Of a stretch of DNA of 64,000 nucleotides, positions 45,082-53,178 are shown one piece after another. This stretch comes from JAJRVM01 sp041752115 (GTDB lineage Bacteria > Planctomycetota > Planctomycetia > Pirellulales > Pirellulaceae), in NCBI GenBank assembly GCA_041752115.1, contig JBGSHS010000253.1:1-64000 (forward strand), written 5' to 3'. The translations under genes and the position numbers were made by a program. Every line of letters begins with the position of its first letter. Positions within the stretch are counted from its first letter, which is position 1. The notes under the pieces were generated by a model, which was not told where the DNA came from, did not search any database, and was given only the letters and a program-made list of their open reading frames with translations.

Positions 45082-45144
45082 GGCGAGAAACGTTGTGGCC
45101 GAGAAACGTTGTGGCCGAGAAACGGTGTGGCCGAGAAACGGTGA
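45082..45144 (+). repeat. 16-bp tandem repeat, about four units
   Basis: Units GGCCGAGAAACGTTGT, GGCCGAGAAACGGTGT and variants recur with period 16. The first unit (45082) lacks one base. Confidence 0.85.
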
Positions 45145-45210
45145 ACACGCGGGATATTGAACGACTCTCCTGGCCGGAGCGTCCGCGCGTAGCCGGGAAG
45201 CATCAGGTGG

Positions 45211-46713
45211 TTATCGGAGAGAGGCTTTCGATCTCGCCTCCCTCCCCGCCTCCAGCTTCCAGACATCGCGCCCGAAGTGATTTCCGCTCACCATCCACAG
45301 GGCGTTGCGGAATACGAAGACACTCGCCGCATGACGAGGTGCCCATGGAGTTGCAGGCAACTCGTGCCAGGTTGCTCCGTCGTCCGAGTACCATACGTCG
45401 TTGCGATTGGATTGATTCCAGCCCTCGAGCACCCAGAGGCGTCCGTCGAACGCGGCTGTCTCATGATACTGACGCGGATGCCATGGCGCGTGAGCGGTAT
45501 GGCATTGCCACTGCCGTCCGTCGGCCGAGCTCCAGACTTCGCCAAAGAACTGGCGATCGGGGTGCTCAGGCGTGTCATACGTGCCGCCGCCAATGAGCCA
45601 AATGCGATCGCGATGAACGACCGAGCCTCCCACCATGCCGCGAGGCGACCAGGGAGCATGCTCCGTGACGCGTTCCCACTCCGCGCCGTCGCGACTGCTC
45701 CACACATCGTTGTAGAATACTTCATCACCACCACCGTACTGAGGTAGCGTTTGACCGCCGATGACCCAGATCCGACCGGCGTGAGCCACTGTGTAGTGCA
45801 GCACTCGCGAGCCCCAGGGAACGTCGTCAGCGACGAGTTTCCAGGCAGTTCCATCGTCGGAGTTCCACACGTCGTTCTGGTAATGTCCTTGGATGGCGTC
45901 GCCTCCCACAATCCAGATCCTATGATCGTGCACGACGTAGCCCGCCGTATGCCGAGGTTCCCACGACGCGTCGGCGTGGCGAGTCCACGTCGCGCCATCC
46001 TCGGAACTCCACACATCGCTGGCGCACGTATGCGGGAAGTTGGTCTTGTCCATGGGATTCCAGCCACCCAACAGCCACATCTTGTCGGCGAAGACGACCG
46101 CTCCTGCTCCGTCGCGCGGTGCGAACGCCGCCTGATCGGTCACCTTCACCCAGCGATACACCGGCGGCCGGCGAACCTCTTCGCTCGACGCCAAGGCCAG
46201 TTCGACGCTCTCCGGACTGTCGCCGAACGACCTTGGAGCGTGTCCCCAAGCACCGTGCACCTCGCTCTGGACAGCAACGTCCACCGAGGCCCAGTCTGCC
46301 TCTGGACTTTGCACGCGATGCGCCGCTGTCTCGGTTTCCGGTGCAGTGAAGCACCACCCACCTGGAGTTGCGAACACCGGCAGGCCTTGCAGCTGCGCAA
46401 CAGCTCGATCACCGCGCCGGGCTTTGAGCGCTGCCATGTCGCCACTTCTGCAACTGACTCGGTCCTTACACGTCGGGCCGACAATCGAAATGTCGCCAGC
46501 CGTTTGCTCGCAGATCAGTTGCTCCGCAGGGAGTGGCCAGCGCAACAGGTCGCGGACCGTCCTGCTGCGGCACGGCGATTCGACACCACCGAGCGCCATC
46601 GCGACAAGCGTCAGCCACGCCGTCGCTGCATGAATGCCTGAAGCCGATTTGCGGTAGACCGTCCCGAAACGAACGTCTGCTCGCGAATGATCTCCGTTGC
46701 TGCACCATTGCAT
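45211..46713 (-). CDS. Secreted Kelch-repeat beta-propeller protein
   Basis: The start is placed at ATG 46713 (MQWCSNGDHSRADVRFG), the last start before a hydrophobic segment (ATAWLTLVAMALGGVES) that fits a signal or membrane anchor; sequence upstream lacks protein character. The mature part carries about six Kelch-type blades, each with a G-x-I/V-W-V-I-G-G and D-V-W-x-S-x-D-G-x-x-W signature (DVWSSEDGATW, RIWIVGGDAIQ, DVWNSDDGTAWK, RIWLIGGGTYD, DVWYSDDGATWHEL). The beta-propeller binds protein or sugar; no catalytic residues are visible. It is divergent to the FAD oxidoreductase at 47024, with 310 bp between. Confidence 0.82.
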   Translation of the reverse strand: MQWCSNGDHSRADVRFGTVYRKSASGIHAATAWLTLVAMALGGVESPCRSRTVRDLLRWPLPAEQLICEQTAGDISIVGPTCKDRVSCRSGDMAALKARRGDRAVAQLQGLPVFATPGGWCFTAPETETAAHRVQSPEADWASVDVAVQSEVHGAWGHAPRSFGDSPESVELALASSEEVRRPPVYRWVKVTDQAAFAPRDGAGAVVFADKMWLLGGWNPMDKTNFPHTCASDVWSSEDGATWTRHADASWEPRHTAGYVVHDHRIWIVGGDAIQGHYQNDVWNSDDGTAWKLVADDVPWGSRVLHYTVAHAGRIWVIGGQTLPQYGGGDEVFYNDVWSSRDGAEWERVTEHAPWSPRGMVGGSVVHRDRIWLIGGGTYDTPEHPDRQFFGEVWSSADGRQWQCHTAHAPWHPRQYHETAAFDGRLWVLEGWNQSNRNDVWYSDDGATWHELPATPWAPRHAASVFVFRNALWMVSGNHFGRDVWKLEAGREARSKASLR

Positions 46714-47023
46714 GATGTGCCTGCCTTTCCTGTCGCAGTCCGGATCGGCCTGCGCTCTGGTCATCTGGTGTTTACCGTGGGCCTTTTGACCGAGGAGCGT
46801 CTGAACCCGGTCCCGCCACTCTTTCGGTTTGTGTGTGCCTGGATAACCCATGCATCCCGGTCCTCTTGATAGCAAGACTGCCATTCTACTCCGATCAGTT
46901 CCATGGGGGTGGAGCATTTGCCGTCTTGCTTGCTGACGCAACATGGTGCCGCTATTCTGGTGTTGGCAACGGCGGCGGTCCATTTGACAAGCACGCAGTC
47001 CATCGGGTGGTAAAGGTGGCCCA
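46714..47023. other. Divergent promoter region, no gene
   Basis: This lies between the Kelch gene and the FAD oxidoreductase. A start context (GGTGGTAAAG, then ATG 47024) is visible. Nothing else was recognised. Confidence 0.4.
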
Positions 47024-48781
47024 ATGCGGTATCTCACTTTCGTGCTCACGATGCTGATCTCGTCATCTGCGTTGGCCGCCGAAGTATTGCTGGAGGCCGA
47101 AGGCTTCGCCGACCACGGGGGCTGGACGCTCGATCCGCAGTTCCTCGACGCGATGGGGTCGCCGTATCTTCTGGCACATGGCCTGGGCCAACCGGTGGCC
47201 AACGCGGTCACCGAGGTCGAGTTCCCCGCGACGGGCAGCTACCATCTTTGGGTGCGAACCAAAGACTGGTTGTCATCGCACCATCCTGGCCGATTCAAGG
47301 TGATCATTAGCGGCCGGGAAGTCCCCCTTGAGTTCGGTAATCAAGGGCAGGAGTGGATCTGGCAGGACGGAGGCGCAGTCGAGATCGGGAAGCATCGGGT
47401 GAAAGTTGAACTGCATGATCTCAGTGGTTTCGACGGACGCTGTGATGCTCTCTTCTTCACCACAGACATGGAGTTCGTTCCGCCACAAGACCCCGACGAG
47501 CAGATGGCCACATGGCGACGACGACTGCTCGGATTGCCCGAGAGTCCATCTTCTGCTGGGCAGTTCGATGTCGTGGTTATCGGCGGTGGGATCGCCGGAT
47601 GCTCGGCGGCTCTCACAGCGGCACGACTGGGCCTCCAGGTAGCATTCATCCAGAACCGTCCGGTGCTCGGCGGTAACGCCAGCCCGGAGATCGGCATCAC
47701 CGTGCGCGGACAAAACCGCACGGTGGTGAGCGAGGTCGCCGGTCCCGACCGTGAGAAGGTTCTTCGAACGGAGACGAAGATCCACCTTTACCTCGGCTGG
47801 CACGCTTTCCGGGCGCAGATGAAAGGAAACTCCATCGAAAGCGTTGTTGCGAAGAACACGTCCACCAACAAGGAACTGCGGTTTGCCGCACCGGTGTTCA
47901 TCGACTGCACCGGCACCGGTTCGGTCGGTTTCCTCTCCGGTGCCAACTACCGTATGGGACGTGAGGCGAAGGCCGAATTCCACGAAGGGCTTGCCCCAGA
48001 CAACGCCGACACGCTGCACCATGGCAACACCGTAGTCTTCGCCACTCGCCTGGCAGACCGTCCCGTTTCATTCCCCGATGTGCCTTGGGCCACCGCCGTG
48101 TCGAAGGACTACGCCGACCTGGGAGGCCAAGTCACCCACGATCACGACAACGAAGGCGGCCTCACGCACTTCTGGGAATACGGACAGCACCTTGACCCGT
48201 TCCAGGATGCCGAGGAGATTCGGGATCACCTCTTCTGTGCAATTTACGGAACATTCGCCACGGCGAAGCGGCTCAATCCCCAGACGTATGCCCATCTCGA
48301 ACTGGAGCACGTGGGACATGTTCCGGCCGGTGGTGAATCTCGGCGCCTGATGGGTGATTACCTCTTGACGGAGAATGATGTCCGTTCCGGCAAGGTGTTT
48401 TCCGATGCTGTGGCTCTGTGCAGTGGCCACTTCTGCTTGCACTACCCTGGCGACCAATATGACTTCCGCCTGGGGGATTGGAAGTTTATTGCTGTGCCGC
48501 ACTTCACTGTGCCGTTTCGATGCTTGTACTCAACGAATGTCGACAACCTCCTGATGGCAGGCAAGCATATCAGCGTGACTCACATCGCTGGCTCAGCGAC
48601 CAAGACCATGCTCAATGGTGGTCAGACTGGCGTGGCCACTGGAGCAGCGGCGTTTCTCTGCAAGAAGCATCAGTCATTGCCTCGCGAAATCGGCCAAAAC
48701 CACGTCAACGAACTACAGGAAATTCTCCAGGAACAAGGCCAGTACAAGGACTCGCTGAAGCCCGTGTCAGCCAGCGAGTAA
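47024..48781 (+). CDS. Secreted FAD-dependent oxidoreductase
   Basis: ATG 47024 leads a signal peptide (RYLTFVLTMLISSSALAA) in a 585-residue product. Residues about 20-150 are a beta-sandwich with a xanthan-lyase/galactose-binding look (GSYHLWVRTKDW, WQDGGAVEIGKHRVKV). From about 185 the FAD-binding Rossmann motif is VVVIGGGIAGCSAALTAARL, with LGGNASPEIGI near 220 and a late FAD motif MLNGGQTGVATGAAA. This is the FAD_oxidored family, frequent in planctomycete exported sets. The substrate is unknown. A Tat signal was not seen. The leader region is shared with the divergent Kelch gene. Confidence 0.92.
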   Translation: MRYLTFVLTMLISSSALAAEVLLEAEGFADHGGWTLDPQFLDAMGSPYLLAHGLGQPVANAVTEVEFPATGSYHLWVRTKDWLSSHHPGRFKVIISGREVPLEFGNQGQEWIWQDGGAVEIGKHRVKVELHDLSGFDGRCDALFFTTDMEFVPPQDPDEQMATWRRRLLGLPESPSSAGQFDVVVIGGGIAGCSAALTAARLGLQVAFIQNRPVLGGNASPEIGITVRGQNRTVVSEVAGPDREKVLRTETKIHLYLGWHAFRAQMKGNSIESVVAKNTSTNKELRFAAPVFIDCTGTGSVGFLSGANYRMGREAKAEFHEGLAPDNADTLHHGNTVVFATRLADRPVSFPDVPWATAVSKDYADLGGQVTHDHDNEGGLTHFWEYGQHLDPFQDAEEIRDHLFCAIYGTFATAKRLNPQTYAHLELEHVGHVPAGGESRRLMGDYLLTENDVRSGKVFSDAVALCSGHFCLHYPGDQYDFRLGDWKFIAVPHFTVPFRCLYSTNVDNLLMAGKHISVTHIAGSATKTMLNGGQTGVATGAAAFLCKKHQSLPREIGQNHVNELQEILQEQGQYKDSLKPVSASE

Positions 48782-48910
48782 GTGTCAGACGAAATCGTGA
48801 TCTGATCCGAGTCGTAGCACCGCTTGCCGCGCATAATGACCGAGGCTGCTGGTGAGCCAGTGGACTACGCGGGCTTTCAGGTTGACCCGCATATCTTCGA
48901 GCTTGAGAAT

Positions 48911-49043
48911 AGAACTCCCGGAGAATCGCCAAAGTGGCCAGACGTTTCTCTGCAGGTCGGGCCCACTTCCTCCACGCCCCAACCTCCGTATCGCTATGCC
49001 TCCGTATCGCTATGCCTCCGTGTCTCTGTGCCTCCGTGAGAGA
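48911..49043. repeat. Palindromic repeat family A, right arm with extra internal copies
   Basis: The central spacer (GGCCAGACGTTTCTCTGCAG) and a right arm with CCTCCGTATCGCTATG duplicated, ending CCTCCGTGAGAGA. The left arm is degraded. Confidence 0.75.
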
Positions 49044-49087
49044 TCAATTCCCTTGAAGATCATAGCGCGGCGAGTGGTTCGTGACTT

Positions 49088-49140
49088 GGATGGACCTCAC
49101 GGAGCCACGGAGTGCACGGAGAAGAGCAAGAGTGGAACAG
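49088..49140. repeat. Palindromic repeat family A, left arm only
   Basis: GGATGGACCTCACGGAGCC and three CACGGAG units with the GAAGAGCAAGAGTGG spacer start; no right arm. Confidence 0.75.
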
Positions 49141-49302
49141 CAGCGACACGAATTCCCACAAGCTGCGCCGCCAGCTCTGGAATTCGTGCGCCGTGGGCGT
49201 AGCGCAATACGACGTCTTCAAGACCTCGCCTCAAGCCCGCCAGCGGCGGGCCCGTCTTTCGTTCAAACCGCAGGTTCGCCGGTGTGGCCAACTGGACTTG
49301 CC

Positions 49303-49319
49303 GGTAGCAAAATGCTACC
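49303..49319. promoter_or_regulatory. Operator-like palindrome GGTAGC-N5-GCTACC upstream of toxin-antitoxin genes
   Basis: GGTAGCAAAATGCTACC is perfectly inverted in its 6-bp arms and ends 21 nt before the antitoxin ATG at 49341. The ghost copy (43542-43558) keeps it with one mismatch. It is a likely autoregulatory binding site. Confidence 0.55.
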
Positions 49320-49340
49320 ATTGAATCGGAGGATGGAACA

Positions 49341-49718
49341 ATGGGTCAGCCGGTGAAGCTTTCCGATGAACTGGTCGACGATGCGCGGGCTGTCGTGCCG
49401 TTTTCGCAGCGCAGTATTGCGGGCCAGATCGAGTTCTGGGCGGGTCTCGGTAAATCGATCGAACCGCTGCTTCGAGGCGATCGCGCACTTTCACTGCGGA
49501 TGGCTGGAGGCGATCGGCCGCTTTCACAACTCCTGTCAGAGGTCGGAACTGCCACAGGCCGAAAGCGGGTCGAAGCCGTTTTGAGCGATCGTCCTTACCC
49601 GCACTACAAGCCGGTACTCGGGCATCCTGAACTCGTGTGCCGCATTGAGGAAGATGGAAGCGAGACCGTCGGCCGTTTTGTCGGGCGTGATTTTGAACCG
49701 GTCGAGGTCGAGCCTTGA
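49341..49718 (+). CDS. ParD-like antitoxin of a zeta toxin-antitoxin pair
   Basis: The 125-residue product begins MGQPVKLSDELVDDARAVV, a ribbon-helix-helix-like N terminus of the ParD-like antitoxin family; GGAGG is 10 nt upstream. The middle is helical (EFWAGLGKSIEPLLRGDRAL), and the tail (YPHYKPVLGHPELVCRIEED) ends in a beta hairpin, with EPVEVEP at the end. The stop overlaps the toxin start (TTGA). It presumably sequesters the zeta toxin and represses its own promoter through the palindrome at 49303. Confidence 0.85.
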   Translation: MGQPVKLSDELVDDARAVVPFSQRSIAGQIEFWAGLGKSIEPLLRGDRALSLRMAGGDRPLSQLLSEVGTATGRKRVEAVLSDRPYPHYKPVLGHPELVCRIEEDGSETVGRFVGRDFEPVEVEP

Positions 49719-50278
49719 GTCTGCCATTTGATTTTCTCGATCAGCGTCCGATCGTGATCGCACTGGCCGGTTCGAACGGCGCGGGAAAGTCGACTTTCTA
49801 TGAGAGCTTTCTGGCTGACGCGGGACTGCGGTTCGTCAATGCCGACGTCTTTTCGGCTGCGTTGGGAGTGACCGCTTACGAAGCCGCCGAGTTGGCTGCC
49901 TCAATCCGTACAGCACTTGTGGCCCAGCGGGAAAGTCTCGTGTTCGAAACGGTGCTGTCGGACCCTGTTGGCGAAAAGGTTGACGCGCTCGCCTCATACG
50001 CGGCGATTGGCTACACCGTTGTTCTCATCTTCATCCGCATCGATAGTCCCGAAGAGTCAATCAGGCGAGTGGCCATGCGCGTCAGTCAAGGCGGTCACGA
50101 CGTCCCTGACGACAAACTCCGAGGGCGTTTCGAGCGGACCCGGGCCAATTTGCAGCGTGCCATGGGGTGTCTACCTCACGTCATCGTTTACAGTAACCAT
50201 GACCTGGCCCACCCTTTTCAACTCGTCGAGCTTTACAGGAACGGGCAGAGGATTGACTGCAAGCGGGCTTCCTATTGA
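49715..50278 (+). CDS. Zeta-family toxin kinase
   Basis: The 187-residue product starts at TTG 49715, overlapping the antitoxin stop by 4 nt. Walker A is GSNGAGKSTFYESF, with NADVFSAALG, SLVFETVLSDP and a late IRIDSPEESIRRVAMRVSQGGHDVPDD. Zeta toxins phosphorylate UDP-N-acetylglucosamine (or other nucleotide sugars), which poisons cell wall or glycan synthesis. All catalytic marks are present, so the gene appears intact. The antitoxin is ParD-like rather than the classical epsilon. Confidence 0.9.
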   Translation: MSLPFDFLDQRPIVIALAGSNGAGKSTFYESFLADAGLRFVNADVFSAALGVTAYEAAELAASIRTALVAQRESLVFETVLSDPVGEKVDALASYAAIGYTVVLIFIRIDSPEESIRRVAMRVSQGGHDVPDDKLRGRFERTRANLQRAMGCLPHVIVYSNHDLAHPFQLVELYRNGQRIDCKRASY

Positions 50279-50408
50279 ATTTCAGGTAAGGAGTGAACCG
50301 AGGGTCTGCCACGGGGGCTTGGGAATGCAGCTAATCGAGCGATCCGCAACTGCTCACAGACACAACGCAGCAGAATGCCCTTTCACGGCAATCTGGGGCG
50401 CAACTCGG

Positions 50409-50527
50409 ATGGACCTCACAGAGCCATGGAGGTCATGGGGACGAGCAAGAGTGGTCAGGGATTTCTTGGCGGGTCTGCCCACTTCCTCCACGCACCATCC
50501 TCTGTGTCTCTGTGCCTCCGTGAGAGT
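50409..50527. repeat. Palindromic repeat family A, complete but diverged
   Basis: Left arm CCTCACAGAGCCATGGAGG, spacer AGGGATTTCTTGGCGGGTC, right arm CTCTGTGTCTCTGTGCCTCCGTGAGAG. It lies just after the zeta gene and before the ABC-F stop. Confidence 0.8.
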
Positions 50528-50560
50528 TAGTCCGCTGGCTCGCCGGCCGTACTCGCTGCG

Positions 50561-52345
50561 TCATTCCATGTCGGGATCCTGCAACTGGCACCAGGCCTCT
50601 TCGGCTTCCGCCAGCTGACCACTGATCGCGACCACCTCGTTGTGCAGGGCGATGGCCTTGGCCGGATCCGTCTCCGTCAGCAGCTGCTGTTGCAGATCGC
50701 GCATCTGGGTATCCAGTCGGGCGATCGTACGTTCGAGATTCTGACGTTCCTTGCGCCGCGCTCTCTCCGCACTACGATTCCCTTTCGCCGTGGCGCTGTC
50801 CGCCTTGCCGATCGGTTCCGATCGCTTGGCTTTGCTCGCGGCCGCCTCGCGTTCCCCCTCTTCGATCTCTCGATTCACCGCGTAGAGATAGGCTTCGTAG
50901 TTTCCGCGGTAATTGGTCACATGCCCGTCGCGCACTTCGATCACGCAGGTGGCCACGCGCCGCATGAAGTGCCGGTCGTGGCTGGTGAACACCACCGTGC
51001 CCTGATACTGATTCAGCGCTTCGGCCAGGCCTTCGATCGTATCCACATCCAGATGGTTGCCCGGTTCGTCGAGCACGAGCACGTTGTATTGGCTGAGCAG
51101 CAGGCCGGTCAGGCAGAGCCGGGCACGTTCACCGCCGGACAACACGGAGATGCGTTTCTTGACCGCCTCACCGCCGAAGAGCATCGCACCGGCCATGTCG
51201 AGGATCTGCTGTGCTTTGGTACCAGGTGCGGCCTGCAGTTCCAGGTACTCGAGCACACTTTTCTGGTTCGGCAAACTGGTGTAGACGTGCTGCGCATAAA
51301 CGCCAATCTGACAGCCGTACCCCCAGCGAACTTCTCCCGCCAGCGGCTGCAATGAATCAACGACGGTTCGCAGAAAAGTCGTCTTCCCCTGACCGTTATC
51401 TCCGACCACCACCGCGCGTGTGCCGTGGTCAATCTCCAAATCGATGCCGGCGGCCACCACACGGTCGGGATACCCGATCGACACATGGCGACAGCGCAGG
51501 GCCGGACCTTTGCGCGGCTCCACAACCGGTGCGTGGATCCGCGCTCGCGGCGCTTCACCGAACACCTCGACCGTCTCCAGTCGCTCAAGCTGCTTGCTCT
51601 TCGAACGGGCACGAGTCGCCGTGGCGGCGCGTGCCTTGTTCTTGGCAATGAACTCCTCGAGGTGCCGGCGTTTGGCCAGGACGGCCGCGTTGGTGCGTTC
51701 GTCGGTTTCACGTCGCGTTTGCTGATGCTCGAGGAAGGCATCGATCTTCCCGGGGAACATCGTCAGCTTGCCCTGTGCCAGGTCAAGCGTGTGGTCGCAG
51801 GTGGCTCCCAGGAATGCTCGATCGTGCGAAACGATCAAGCAGGCCTCTTTGAAGTCCCGCAAAAAATGTTCCAGCAGAATCTGAGTCCGCAGATCGAGGA
51901 AGTTCGTCGGCTCGTCGAGCAACAGCAGGTTCGGGTCGTGCAGCAACAGGGCCGCCAGCTTCAAACGAGTTTGCCAACCGCCCGAAAGCTGCGAGACCGG
52001 ACCATGCAGCTGCGCGTCTTTCAACTCGAACTGCCCCGCCACTTCCCCGCACTTCCAGTCGGGGCGATCACTGTCCCGCATCAGGAACTCAAGTGCCGTT
52101 TCACCCGGCAGGAACGGATCATGTTGCCGCAAATAGCCAATGCGCAGGCGCGGGTGCAGGATGACTTCACCGCGATCCAATTCCTCTTCGCCGAGCAAAA
52201 CGCGGAGCAAAGTTGACTTGCCCGCTCCATTGCGCCCTACGAATCCGACTTTGACGTCGTCAATCAGCGTGGCCTCGGCACCCGAGAGCAACACATCGTT
52301 TCCGTAGCTCTTGTGAGCATTGCGAATCTGAACCAGCACCGCCAT
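50561..52345 (-). CDS. ABC-F ATPase
   Basis: The 594-residue product has two ABC cassettes joined by a charged linker. Walker A motifs are GRNGAGKST and GDNGQGKTT. Signatures are LSGGWQTRLKLA and LSGGERARLCL. Walker B/D-loop is LLLDEPTNFLD in cassette 1 and LVLDEPGNHLD in cassette 2 (Gly instead of Thr). There are no membrane segments. The C-terminal basic/coiled tail (SKAKRSEPIGKADSATAKG, RRKERQNLERTIARLDTQMR) is typical of YheS/Uup-type proteins. ABC-F proteins act on the ribosome or DNA, usually rescuing translation or resisting antibiotics. The subfamily cannot be fixed by eye. Confidence 0.92.
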   Translation of the reverse strand: MAVLVQIRNAHKSYGNDVLLSGAEATLIDDVKVGFVGRNGAGKSTLLRVLLGEEELDRGEVILHPRLRIGYLRQHDPFLPGETALEFLMRDSDRPDWKCGEVAGQFELKDAQLHGPVSQLSGGWQTRLKLAALLLHDPNLLLLDEPTNFLDLRTQILLEHFLRDFKEACLIVSHDRAFLGATCDHTLDLAQGKLTMFPGKIDAFLEHQQTRRETDERTNAAVLAKRRHLEEFIAKNKARAATATRARSKSKQLERLETVEVFGEAPRARIHAPVVEPRKGPALRCRHVSIGYPDRVVAAGIDLEIDHGTRAVVVGDNGQGKTTFLRTVVDSLQPLAGEVRWGYGCQIGVYAQHVYTSLPNQKSVLEYLELQAAPGTKAQQILDMAGAMLFGGEAVKKRISVLSGGERARLCLTGLLLSQYNVLVLDEPGNHLDVDTIEGLAEALNQYQGTVVFTSHDRHFMRRVATCVIEVRDGHVTNYRGNYEAYLYAVNREIEEGEREAAASKAKRSEPIGKADSATAKGNRSAERARRKERQNLERTIARLDTQMRDLQQQLLTETDPAKAIALHNEVVAISGQLAEAEEAWCQLQDPDME

Positions 52346-52708
52346 ATCCGTATCTCATCCCCAACTCAGAAGCACTTTGCGGGTCATGACTTAGCTCCCT
52401 GGGGAGCGAGACGCACCAGGAATGCACGCATGTCACCAGACAACCAGACGGCGCTCGGCACGATGGCTGGGCCGGCACCGTATCCGACCAGACTACTCGG
52501 CCTACGTCCCAGCGCACACCCCCGCCGAATTGAACCTGGGAAAAACGCCCAGACCTGGGTGCGTAACGACTCGAGCGGATGCGGCTTGAACAATCGCCGC
52601 CTCACTGCGCAACTGCTCCGGCGATCAACACCAGTGCGAGCAAGACCGGATACGCTGCTGAACAGGCAACGGCACGCCCGCTCTGCCTGCGTGCCGTGAT
52701 GAGGAGAA

Positions 52709-52801
52709 AGCTCACGCCAAGGCGCAAAGTCGCGAAGGACAGATGCGAACGGTGCGGGTTCCACGCATCGCTTTGTGCCTCGGCGCCTTGGCATGAGAGT
52801 C
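52709..52801. repeat. Palindromic repeat family B, copy 3
   Basis: CTCACGCCAAGGCGCAAAG pairs with GCCTCGGCGCCTTGGCATGAG. Preceded by the shared GCGTGCCGTGA. Confidence 0.8.
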
Positions 52802-52859
52802 AAAGGCGTGTGCCACGAGCGGACGCTCGCTGCAGCACGCCAGCGGGCCGTAATTCACA

Positions 52860-52960
52860 TGGATCTCACCGAGACTCGGAGCTCACGGAGAAGAGTCCGA
52901 GTGGCCAGAGATTTCCCTGCAAGTCTCGCCCATTACCTTGGCCCCGCAAGAGGCGTGTCT
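52860..52960. repeat. Palindromic repeat family A, left arm and centre
   Basis: GGATCTCACCGAGACTCGG and spacer GGCCAGAGATTTCCCTGCAA; the right arm has decayed. The flank includes GCCACGAGCGG as in copies 1 and 2. Confidence 0.72.
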
Positions 52961-53178
52961 CTCTTGGCTCGGGCCACAACGAGACATGCCCTGTGCCGAG
53001 CGGCTGCTCACGGTGTTCGCTTGCGTTGAGGATTCGAGGGACGCTCGCCCGCGGCCGGCTCTGTCGACGTGAAGGGTGACGGTGGCAGGTAATCGATTCC
53101 TCTCGCCCAGTAGGCGGAAGGGGCGGCGGTTCGGCACGGCCATAGTCCACAGGTCGAACTGACCCAGCGCGAGAGCGG

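Larger units (their letters stand above)
44684..45210. other. Intergenic, contains repeat A half copy and 16-bp tandem repeats
   Basis: No gene was seen. It holds the right half of a family A palindrome (about 44990-45056) and a short tandem array at 45082-45144. Confidence 0.5.
48782..49340. other. Intergenic with repeat A copies and toxin-antitoxin promoter region
   Basis: It holds two family A copies (48911-49043 and 49088-49140), then the leader of the toxin-antitoxin operon from about 49196 and its operator-like palindrome. Confidence 0.6.
52346..53178. other. Intergenic with repeat B and repeat A copies
   Basis: No gene of protein character was seen. It holds B copy 3 (52709-52801) followed by A copy (52860-52960), the same order as at 43721-43900. 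Confidence 0.55.

Noticed and set aside
46714..47211. N-terminal extension of the Kelch protein
   Set aside because: It runs antisense into the FAD oxidoreductase gene and has no protein-like composition or signal peptide at its start.
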